From assembly GCF_000750635.1 (NCBI RefSeq), contig NZ_CCDM010000001.1:806001-870000 (forward strand): a DNA stretch of 64,000 nucleotides, given 5' to 3'. Shown in pieces: positions 55,303 through 62,404 of the stretch. The notes under the pieces were generated by a model, which was given only the letters and a program-made list of their open reading frames with translations, searched no databases and had not been told where the DNA came from. Within the stretch, counting starts at the first letter, position 1; the number at the start of each line of letters is the position of its first letter. Origin of the DNA: Oceanobacillus jeddahensis. Lineage in GTDB: Bacteria; Bacillota; Bacilli; Bacillales; Amphibacillaceae. The translations under genes and the position numbers were made by a program.

Positions 55303-56763
55303 ATGAAAACACAACAAGTAGAACTCCTTCCGACACTGACAAAGGAAGCTGTAAATGATGTTACTGGCTATCAGCTATGCGGTTATTTAATTGCTTTAGA
55401 AGGATGGAGAAGAGGATTAGAATTAAAATGGTACAGAGACGAATCCAGTCTTTGCAAATTGCATCGTATGTTCAGCAGCACGCATGGGAAATTCTATTCT
55501 TTAAGCAACGGAGATACGCTCCATTACTTCTATCGCTCCAGAGGGGATAAAGTAGCGAATAAATCAGTCACGACATGTCTGGATAAAGAAAAAACAAAAG
55601 CTTTTCTTGAGCAGGGGAATGTACCTGTCCCTAAAGGAAAGACATTAGAAACAGATGAAGCGATCATTGATTACGCGAATGAAATTGGTTATCCGGTTAT
55701 TATCAAACCATTAAAAGGCAGCATGGGAAAAGGCGTCTACACCAATATTGATAATGAAGCGGAACTGACGGCTGTTTTAAAAGAATTAAGAAACAGCTAT
55801 TCCTACCGCCAATATATCGTAGAAAAACACTACGATGGCAAGGAGTACCGTGTATATGTTGTCGGCGATAAGGTTATTGGCGCGACGAACCGGATTCCTG
55901 CCAATGTGGTTGGGGATGGGATAAACACCATTGAAAAATTGATCGAACTAAAAAATAACGAGAGAAAAAAGAATCCGTATTTAGCAACCAAGCCGGTAGA
56001 AGTCGATTACGAAGTCAATTCCATGCTGAAAAGAGCCGGCTATACAGTAGAAAGTATTCCGGCAAAAGACGAGCAGGTCTTCTTAAGGGAAAAAAGCAAT
56101 CTGTCTACTGGCGGAGACCCAATCGAGGCAACGGATGAATTGACAGACGAAGTGAAGCAGATTGCTGTAGACGCGTTAAAGGCACTGCCATCTCTTCCAC
56201 ATGCCGGGTTAGACATTATTGTCAATCCAGAGGATAATCGAAAAGGCGTGGTGCTAGAAATCAACGGAACAGCAGAAATTGGTTTTCACCTGTTCCCCTT
56301 AGAAGGAAAGGCAAAAGATGTACCTGGTGCTATCATGGATTATTACTTCCCGGAAACAATCGGGAAAGAAAAATCCAACTTTTATTTCGACTATCTCTGT
56401 ATGTTAGAACCATTAAAAAAATATGCTGTGGATGAAATGAAAGTGATCCGGACACCGGCAATTAACATGTACGCCAAAAAATATACGGTAACCGGAAAAG
56501 TGAATCAGGTAGGATATCTGGGTTTTATCAAAAGACAAGCGCTGAAGAACGATCTCTTTGGCCATGCGAAAAAAATAAATAAAAATACGGTGGAAGTCTA
56601 CCTGATTGGCGAGGAAAAAGAAGTCCTGGATACATTTAAAAAGACAGTAGCGAAAGGAAATAAAAAGTCCTCTGTCGAGAAGGTAGAAGAACAGGACCTA
56701 GTCTATACAAATGAACCAAGAAAGACCGGATTCCAGGTCATCACAAAAACAAACCGCCGCTGA
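55303..56763 (+). CDS. CphA-like ATP-grasp ligase with degenerate acylphosphatase domain, no coiled coil (copy J)
   Basis: 486 aa with AAGGGGAC before the ATG. It is very close to copy E: A-L-E-G-W-R-R-G-L-E-L-K-W-Y, K-P-L-K-G-S-M-G-K-G-V, G-K-E-Y-R-V-Y-V-V, E-I-N-G-T-A. The acylphosphatase-like domain carries V-G-Y-L (catalytic Arg to Leu) and G-H-A-K-K (Asn to Lys). It ends T-G-F-Q-V, again at the point where the coiled coil would begin. A large hairpin separates it from the next ligase gene. Confidence 0.85.
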   Translation: MKTQQVELLPTLTKEAVNDVTGYQLCGYLIALEGWRRGLELKWYRDESSLCKLHRMFSSTHGKFYSLSNGDTLHYFYRSRGDKVANKSVTTCLDKEKTKAFLEQGNVPVPKGKTLETDEAIIDYANEIGYPVIIKPLKGSMGKGVYTNIDNEAELTAVLKELRNSYSYRQYIVEKHYDGKEYRVYVVGDKVIGATNRIPANVVGDGINTIEKLIELKNNERKKNPYLATKPVEVDYEVNSMLKRAGYTVESIPAKDEQVFLREKSNLSTGGDPIEATDELTDEVKQIAVDALKALPSLPHAGLDIIVNPEDNRKGVVLEINGTAEIGFHLFPLEGKAKDVPGAIMDYYFPETIGKEKSNFYFDYLCMLEPLKKYAVDEMKVIRTPAINMYAKKYTVTGKVNQVGYLGFIKRQALKNDLFGHAKKINKNTVEVYLIGEEKEVLDTFKKTVAKGNKKSSVEKVEEQDLVYTNEPRKTGFQVITKTNRR

Positions 56764-56799
56764 AACCGTCAAAGAATAAAGAAGTAGTTAAATAGCCTG

Positions 56800-56852
56800 C
56801 CAGAGAATGGGCGAAAAAGAATGGGAATAAAACCAATCTGGCCTTCTCTGGC
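56800..56852 (+). promoter_or_regulatory. Large intergenic hairpin between ligase genes J and K
   Basis: TGCCAGAGAA pairs with TTCTCTGGCA, extended by GGGC/GGCC-type pairs, with no T-run and ending ~20 nt before the next start. It could be a processing or stability site, or an attenuator without a terminator tail. Confidence 0.45.
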
Positions 56853-56873
56853 AGATACATAAGGTGGGAGATT

Positions 56874-57869
56874 ATGAGGGCAAAGGATTTAACGGGAAGA
56901 ATATTAAATCGATCGAATCGAATGATTGTCTTGGAAGCACATAAAAGAGGGGTAGAGATCACCCCACTGTCAAATAAAAGGTTTAAAATGGCGTACAATG
57001 GCAAGTCGTATCTTATTAGAAGAGGAATGATTGTAAACAGCTATAATACCTCGCTGGCCATTGAAGTGACGAACCGAAAAGAAATCACGAGCAGGATGCT
57101 GAGAGGGAAGGGCTTTCCGGCTCCGGAGAACATCGTGTTTTCCAATACAGATGTCGAACGGGCATGGGCGTGGGCGCAGCCAATTTTACCAGTCGTAATA
57201 AAGCCGTATAACGATGCAAAAGGTACAGATGTATACGTGAAACTTACGGACTATGATGAATTTGTGCATTGCTTTCATAAGGTCGGCGAAAAGCATAAAG
57301 AAGTGCTTATCGAGGAATACATCAGCGGGAAAGAATATCGTTTTACCTATGTAAAAAATGAAATTGTAGGCGTTGCACACCGAATTCCAGCTAATGTGAC
57401 TGGAGACGGTGTTTCGACCATTGCTGAATTAGTAGAGACGAAAAACAAAGAACGGGAGCAAAGAAAAAATCCCATTCATATCAAAATAAAACTAGATGAG
57501 GAAATTGAACGGGTATTATCTAAATTGAATTATACATTTCAGACTATCCCGGCCGACGGTGAGATGGTATACTTAAGGTCGAATTCCAATGTGTCAACAG
57601 GCGGAGACGCCATTGATGTAACGGATGAGATCAGTTTTGAAATCAAAGAAACCGTCAGAAAAGCGGTTCGGGCTATCCCGGGAGCAAGAATATGCGGCGT
57701 GGATGTTTTAATCAATGGAGAGGATATTCATATTTTGGAAATGAATGTCGGTCCTCTGGGTCCTATGCTTACCATGCATCATTTTCCGTGGGTTGGAAAA
57801 AAGAGGGATGTCATTGGGAAAGTAGTCGATGCATTATTCCCGGACACAGCAGAAGTAAAAGTAGAATAG
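56874..57869 (+). CDS. Short CphA-like ATP-grasp ligase without acylphosphatase domain (copy K)
   Basis: 331 aa with AAGGTGGGAG upstream of the ATG. The N-terminal helix motif is changed to V-L-E-A-H-K-R-G-V. The ATP-grasp is complete: K-P-Y-N-D-A-K-G-T-D-V, E-E-Y-I-S-G-K-E-Y-R, V-T-G-D-G-V-S-T-I, S-T-G-G-D-A-I-D-V-T-D and E-M-N-V-G-P. It stops after L-F-P-D-T, so the acylphosphatase-like domain and tail are absent. It is nearer to the ATP-grasp of true cyanophycin synthetase in some blocks (S-T-G-G-x-A-I-D-V-T-D) than its neighbours are. It is the only member of this size. Confidence 0.83.
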   Translation: MRAKDLTGRILNRSNRMIVLEAHKRGVEITPLSNKRFKMAYNGKSYLIRRGMIVNSYNTSLAIEVTNRKEITSRMLRGKGFPAPENIVFSNTDVERAWAWAQPILPVVIKPYNDAKGTDVYVKLTDYDEFVHCFHKVGEKHKEVLIEEYISGKEYRFTYVKNEIVGVAHRIPANVTGDGVSTIAELVETKNKEREQRKNPIHIKIKLDEEIERVLSKLNYTFQTIPADGEMVYLRSNSNVSTGGDAIDVTDEISFEIKETVRKAVRAIPGARICGVDVLINGEDIHILEMNVGPLGPMLTMHHFPWVGKKRDVIGKVVDALFPDTAEVKVE

Positions 57870-57923
57870 CGATGAAGAATATAGCAATTAGCATGTTAAA
57901 AGAATGAAAAGGTGGGAATATCC

Positions 57924-59153
57924 ATGTACGAAGTAGGTATTATGACTAATTTTAAAAAACCTACAAAACTGGCAACAATGACAGCATTAATAGCGAAATC
58001 ATACGGAATTGAAATTATTTATATGTCACCGAAAGATGTTAGTATAGAAGAAAGAAAGATTTATGGGAAAGTAATGGTTAATAATAAATGGGTTGATAAA
58101 AAAACCGATATTCCACCTTTTATTGATGCAGCTATATATTGCTTTAAAAAAGATAATAAAGAAGTCATGGACTTTTTAAGAGAGACGACATTTCTTTCGG
58201 ATACGAGAGAAAACTTGATAAATAAAGAGAAATTACAAGGAATATTAAAGGAAGATCCGAAATTCGCTCATTTAATTATTCCTACGCATAATGTAAAGAC
58301 ATTTGATGATGTCTATCCCAACTTAATGAAATATAATAAAGTCGTGATAAAGCCTGGAAATGGAATAAAGGGCAAGGACATCTATTCTATTGAAAAAATC
58401 GGAGAAGATCTCTTTACAATAGGCTATCAGCGAAATGAGTGGGATGTTCCATTAAATGATCTGCGAGAATTTTTTGATGAGGTTTTGCAGCACAGGAATT
58501 ATATTCTTCAAAAATACGTTGCGTCCAAAACACCGCAGGGTGATCCCTTTGATATTCGGGTACATGTGGAAAGAGACCGCTCCGGCAAATGGTCGATTGC
58601 AAAAATCTATGTACGGATCGGAATCGGGCAGTCTGTTGTCTCGAATGTGAGCCAAGGAGGCGGCGTCAGTGAACCTGTTGCCTTTTTAAAAGCATTCTAT
58701 GGAGATAAATGGGAGACGATTTACAGTAATTTGGTGACGATAGGAAAGACACTGCCGAAGAAAATGGAGAAGTTAAGAAAAACACACATCATGTACCTGG
58801 GAATAGATATTGGCATCGAATCGAATGGCGATTTGTATTTATTTGAGACAAATGATGGGCCAGGCACCAAAAATGTTATTTCCGAGGCAGCCTTCCATCG
58901 AAGCAATTACTATGCCTATGTCATGAAAGAAAAATTAAATTATCCAGTAAAGCAGCTCGTCGATGTAATCGAGGATGACCAGCATAAGATTGCTCAATTG
59001 GAAATAGCGAATTCCCAATTAGAAACAGCCGTAAGCAAGGAAACGAAGAAAACAGCGAAAAAAGAAAAACAGATCCAGGATATGATAAACAGCACCTCAT
59101 GGAAGGTGACCGGGTTCCTCAGAAAAGCGAAGAAGCTGGTGAAGAAAAGTTAA
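57924..59153 (+). CDS. YheC/YheD-like ATP-grasp protein with coiled-coil tail (copy L)
   Basis: 409 aa from the ATG at 57924, behind AAAGGTGGG. A GTG at 57912 overlaps that site. Motifs: G-I-M-T-N-F-K-K-P, K-P-G-N-G-I-K-G-K-D, G-D-P-F-D-I-R-V-H-V-E, S-N-V-S-Q-G-G-G-V and L-F-E-T-N-D-G-P. The tail ends S-T-S-W-K-V-T-G-F-L-R-K-A-K-K. A decayed duplicate of this gene, with its terminator, lies 1.5 kb downstream. Confidence 0.84.
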   Translation: MYEVGIMTNFKKPTKLATMTALIAKSYGIEIIYMSPKDVSIEERKIYGKVMVNNKWVDKKTDIPPFIDAAIYCFKKDNKEVMDFLRETTFLSDTRENLINKEKLQGILKEDPKFAHLIIPTHNVKTFDDVYPNLMKYNKVVIKPGNGIKGKDIYSIEKIGEDLFTIGYQRNEWDVPLNDLREFFDEVLQHRNYILQKYVASKTPQGDPFDIRVHVERDRSGKWSIAKIYVRIGIGQSVVSNVSQGGGVSEPVAFLKAFYGDKWETIYSNLVTIGKTLPKKMEKLRKTHIMYLGIDIGIESNGDLYLFETNDGPGTKNVISEAAFHRSNYYAYVMKEKLNYPVKQLVDVIEDDQHKIAQLEIANSQLETAVSKETKKTAKKEKQIQDMINSTSWKVTGFLRKAKKLVKKS

Positions 59154-59165
59154 TCAATGGAACGA

Positions 59166-59214
59166 AAAAAAGGAACGATGCATGGCACTGTGAAGTCATG
59201 CTTCGTTCCTTTTG
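59166..59214 (+). terminator. Terminator after copy L
   Basis: AAAGGAACGATGCATG pairs (one mismatch) with CATGCTTCGTTCCTTT, followed by T. An almost identical hairpin follows the pseudogene at 60925-60970. Confidence 0.8.
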
Positions 59215-59247
59215 ATGGGTCTGGATTTGATAATAGCTCCAAATGGT

Positions 59248-59847
59248 TTATTCAGTTGTTTCTACAATACGTTCGAAACTAATATCTTCCTCATCAAATA
59301 ACATAAATTCATACAATCTAACTGGCTCGCCTGGATACTCAAGAGTATATCCAATAACTGCATCTACTGTAGCGCCTGGTTTTACGTCCGTATCCCCCAT
59401 CTCTACTAGCTCAGGTTTATAGTCCTCAGGGAATTGCCCGTTTGCTCCCATTAAAGTTTCTACTGTTGTATCCGTTTCTTGCTCTGCGCCAATACCTTGT
59501 GAAAACCAAGGGCTTGTTGCCTCATCGCTATTATTAGTAAATGTCAATTCAATTGCAATAATTTGTGTTCCGTCACCAAATTGGCCTTCCATCTGTTCGA
59601 TTTCTTTTATTTCATATATATAATCACCAGTATCTAAATATGAGTCGCTAACTTCATCCGTTTGTTCTTCTTCCTCATCGTTAGCTTCTTCGCCAGTATC
59701 TGAATCTTCTTGTTCGGTTTCTTCTGCAGACGCTTCTTCTGTTTTGTCTGTTGAAGTGTCAGCTGATGTATCACTATTAGATGAATCATCGCCACATGCA
59801 GCTAAAAATAGTACCATACCTACTAATAAAAATAATAATTTCTTCAA
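59248..59847 (-). CDS. DUF5067-like lipoprotein
   Basis: 199 aa from TTG 59847 with AAGGGGGA upstream. The lipobox is F-L-A-A-C, followed by ~50 residues of Ser/Asp/Glu/Thr low-complexity linker. A beta-rich domain follows with E-L-T-F-T-N-N-S-D-E, typical of the telokin/DUF4352/DUF5067 group of Gram-positive lipoproteins. The function is unknown. It pairs with the gene just upstream on the same strand and seems unrelated to the ligase array that surrounds it. Confidence 0.75.
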   Translation of the reverse strand: MKKLLFLLVGMVLFLAACGDDSSNSDTSADTSTDKTEEASAEETEQEDSDTGEEANDEEEEQTDEVSDSYLDTGDYIYEIKEIEQMEGQFGDGTQIIAIELTFTNNSDEATSPWFSQGIGAEQETDTTVETLMGANGQFPEDYKPELVEMGDTDVKPGATVDAVIGYTLEYPGEPVRLYEFMLFDEEDISFERIVETTE

Positions 59848-59861
59848 AATAATATCCCCCT

Positions 59862-60209
59862 TTAAGCTACTGCTTTTTCTTTCGTTTTATCTTTTTTCAT
59901 AACACCCATTAGTCCAGCGATACCAATTAAAATAGCAGAAACTAAGTAGAACATAGAAATGCTTATAATTCCACCAACTGCAGAGATTAATAATAAAATT
60001 CCACCTAATTTTGCTTTTGATTTAACTACCACAGAACCTACAATAGCTAATGCTGAGAATAAAAATGCAGCCCAGCCTAATCCAGTAACTGTACTAGTTC
60101 CAGTTTCGCTGAATGCTGCATCAATACCGCCTATCATTAAAGCAAGTATGGCAGCGCCAAAACCAATAATACCTCCAATTAAGCCTAATACAAATTCTGT
60201 AGTTCTCAT
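59862..60209 (-). CDS. Small four-helix membrane protein (DUF4064-like)
   Basis: 115 aa with AGGGG upstream of the ATG. It is Gly/Ala-rich and hydrophobic throughout, in four segments, with F-V-L-G-L-I-G-G-I-I-G-F at the N-terminus. This is the usual appearance of DUF4064 proteins. A Lys-rich end follows M-K-K-D-K. It is 14 nt upstream of the DUF5067-like gene, so they form an operon. No function can be assigned. Confidence 0.7.
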   Translation of the reverse strand: MRTTEFVLGLIGGIIGFGAAILALMIGGIDAAFSETGTSTVTGLGWAAFLFSALAIVGSVVVKSKAKLGGILLLISAVGGIISISMFYLVSAILIGIAGLMGVMKKDKTKEKAVA

Positions 60210-60651
60210 ACATAATCAACCCCTCAATTAATTTTATATCTATATCAAAGCCAACCTATTTGTTGACTATTAAACTTTTTTCCTCCAGTGGAAAGGTTTA
60301 AATCTAGTAATTGCTTTTAGCATAGGGAATATGTAGTTAAGTTAGTACATCATTTTTACATTACTCGCACATAATAAATCTTGGTATTAGCTTAATTTTT
60401 AATCAATTTTGCTAGGCAAGCCACATCGTGTTTAATTTTGTTTTGACTAGTATTTTTGCTTCTACATGATGATTTGTTAGCCATTATATAGCTTCAACTA
60501 ATTTAATGCATGAATAGGAATATTATACCGTATTGCAGTAATGAATAATAGATGAAATTTGCATTTTATAAAAAATTTTCTTATTTATATAGACATCTTC
60601 TTTATTAAAACGGGGATGGGGATTCAAAATAAGTTATTTTTGCTTAACTGC
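60210..60651. other. Intergenic region without recognised features
   Basis: AT-rich sequence upstream of the DUF4064-like gene. I see no open frame, strong hairpin or clear promoter. It ends where similarity to copy L begins. Confidence 0.5.
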
Positions 60652-60911
60652 AGTTATTCTATTAAAAAATCGGGGAAGATACCTTTACGATAGGATATCA
60701 GCGAAATGGATGGGATGTTCCATTAAATGATCTGCGAGATTTTTTTGGTGAGGTGCTGCAACAAAGGAATTACATCCTTCAAAAATATGTTGCATCGAAA
60801 ACACCGCAGGGAGACCCTTTTGATATACAGATTCAGGATATGATAAACAGCACCTCATGGAAGGTAACCGGGTTTCTTAGAAAAGCGAAGAAGCTGGTGA
60901 AGAAAAATTAA
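60652..60911 (+). pseudogene. Remnant of a YheCD ATP-grasp gene (duplicate of copy L)
   Basis: Nearly identical to two parts of copy L: the middle (I-G-E-D-x-F-T-I-G-Y-Q-R-N, then Q-K-Y-V-A-S-K-T-P-Q-G-D-P-F-D-I) joined directly to the tail (I-Q-D-M-I-N-S-T-S-W-K-V-T-G-F-L-R-K). About 170 central codons are deleted in frame, between G-D-P-F-D-I and the coiled coil. The first ~150 codons are missing, and one base is lost near 60662 (ATT-AAA for ATT-GAA). There is no start codon or ribosome-binding site. The copy L terminator is duplicated with it. Confidence 0.88.
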
Positions 60912-60921
60912 ACAATGGAAC

Positions 60922-60970
60922 AAAAAAAGGAACGAAGCATGGCACTGAGAAGTCATGCTTCGTTCCTTTT
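60922..60970. terminator. Duplicated terminator, now shared with the convergent gene
   Basis: AAAGGAACGAAGCATG pairs with CATGCTTCGTTCCTTT. It has the same sequence as the copy L terminator with compensating changes. It lies immediately beyond the stop of the minus-strand YheCD gene and can terminate it. Confidence 0.8.
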
Positions 60971-60972
60971 GA

Positions 60973-61983
60973 TTATTCATCTGCTGCTTGCTGTTGAAGA
61001 TAATGATAATAATCGGCTTTCAGGTTAATAATTTCTGCTTCCCCGAACTCTACGCCGGGAGCAGCATTGACCTCAAATATATAGATTTTTCCATCCGTAT
61101 CGATCCCTATATCGATCCCAAGGCAGGAGGTTTGTTTTTGATAGAGAGCTTCCAATTTCGGAGGAAGATATTCTGCGACATAGTCAAACTCCGCTTTAAT
61201 AACCTTCCAATCCTCTGGATAATGAAATTTAATAAATGGAAGCAGTTTTTGTACGCCGCCGCCTTGGGCCACATTCGAAACAACTTTATTATTGGAGCCG
61301 ATGCGAATCAGAGGAATGGCCACAGCCCATTTTCCCTCTCCATTTTTTTCTAGCCGTATCCGGCAGTCAAAAGGACTGCCCTCTGTGGTAAGGGATTGAA
61401 TATATTGTTGTGCTAAATATACCTTGTCATCTATTAATTCTTCGATATAAGCTTTGAGTTCTTCCGCAGACAGCATCTTTTCCGAATTATTGACGTACAG
61501 CTGATAGGAATCTTCACCGATCTGATGGACCAAATAGACCCCGATACCTTTGTGACCGACTTTGGGCTTAAGAATAGCCCGCTGATGCTTTTGGATAAAT
61601 TGCATAAAAGAGTCGAAGTCCGTAATTTGAACCGTATCCGGAACATATTTTGCAAACGTTCCATCCTCAATCAAAGTATTGTAGAGCTTCAGTTTACTGC
61701 CAAATCCCTTCAGATTTAACAGCGTGCTTTTCTTTTTTAGGAAAGCAGCCACATTTTTATATTTATAGCAATAACTGTTCAAATCAATAAATGCAGGAAC
61801 AGGGATTTCTATCTCACGCCATTTGTTATTATGCAGCGTAAACCCGTTAATCACCTCTTTATCTACATCCACATTTTTGGGATGACTGTAGATAATCTCA
61901 ATTTGATAGTACTTCGCGGCTTTTGCTAATAATTTTACATATTCGGGTGGTTTGGTAAAATTCCTCATATAACATATATACAT
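60973..61983 (-). CDS. YheC/YheD-like ATP-grasp protein without tail, inverted copy (copy P)
   Basis: 336 aa with AGGAGG upstream of the ATG. It opens I-C-Y-M-R-N-F-T-K-P, like copy I. ATP-grasp motifs: K-P-K-V-G-H-K-G-I-G-V-Y, Q-Q-Y-I, G-S-P-F-D-C-R-I-R-L-E-K, S-N-V-A-Q-G-G-G-V and I-F-E-V-N-A-A-P-G. It ends soon after the ATP-grasp domain and lacks the coiled coil and S-W-K motif. It is the most diverged YheCD member of the array and stands at its right-hand border. Confidence 0.83.
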   Translation of the reverse strand: MYICYMRNFTKPPEYVKLLAKAAKYYQIEIIYSHPKNVDVDKEVINGFTLHNNKWREIEIPVPAFIDLNSYCYKYKNVAAFLKKKSTLLNLKGFGSKLKLYNTLIEDGTFAKYVPDTVQITDFDSFMQFIQKHQRAILKPKVGHKGIGVYLVHQIGEDSYQLYVNNSEKMLSAEELKAYIEELIDDKVYLAQQYIQSLTTEGSPFDCRIRLEKNGEGKWAVAIPLIRIGSNNKVVSNVAQGGGVQKLLPFIKFHYPEDWKVIKAEFDYVAEYLPPKLEALYQKQTSCLGIDIGIDTDGKIYIFEVNAAPGVEFGEAEIINLKADYYHYLQQQAADE

Positions 61984-62339
61984 GTCGCGCCTCCTGTAAT
62001 CTTGGTGTTAAATAGGACGATGTGTAGCGTTGCCTCATCATGCTGCTTAGTTAAAGAAAATAGCATAAGCCCATGCATAAGTAAAATTTGACTTCCAAAA
62101 AATGTTGTTAAAAATCAAATTTTCTGTTAGTCTTGTCTGTGATTCACATTTTTTACATAAGTCTGTCTTTTTTTGAATGAAAAAATTGACAAAATATAAT
62201 AGCAGTTTCAGACGTGGAATCATTTTTAAACAATACATATAATTAAAATTTAGGTATATAGACTTATTTTTAGATTGTTCAATCCGCTGTGAATCAGTTC
62301 TTTTGGCAGAAATGCTTTTATTTTCGTGAAATTTTTACT

Positions 62340-62367
62340 AAATAAATAGTAGTTTTCTGCCGATAAA
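62340..62367 (+). promoter_or_regulatory. Sigma-D promoter of the peptidoglycan-binding protein gene
   Basis: TAAA (62340-62343), a 16-nt spacer and GCCGATAA (62360-62367) match the sigma-D consensus TAAA-N14-16-GCCGATAT with one difference. It lies 37 nt before the start codon. The rest of 61984-62339 holds no gene I can support. Confidence 0.75.
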
Positions 62368-62404
62368 GAGAAGGAAAGTAAAATTAAATAGGAGGTGCGG
62401 CAGT

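Noticed and set aside
41215-57869. Classification of the ligases as true cyanophycin synthetases
   Set aside because: The Mur-ligase-like half with its second ATP site, required for cyanophycin chain growth, is missing from all seven proteins.
24627-62000. Region 24.6-62 kb as a prophage or integrative element
   Set aside because: No integrase, phage structural gene, tRNA attachment site or flanking direct repeat was found. Gene content is envelope biosynthesis.
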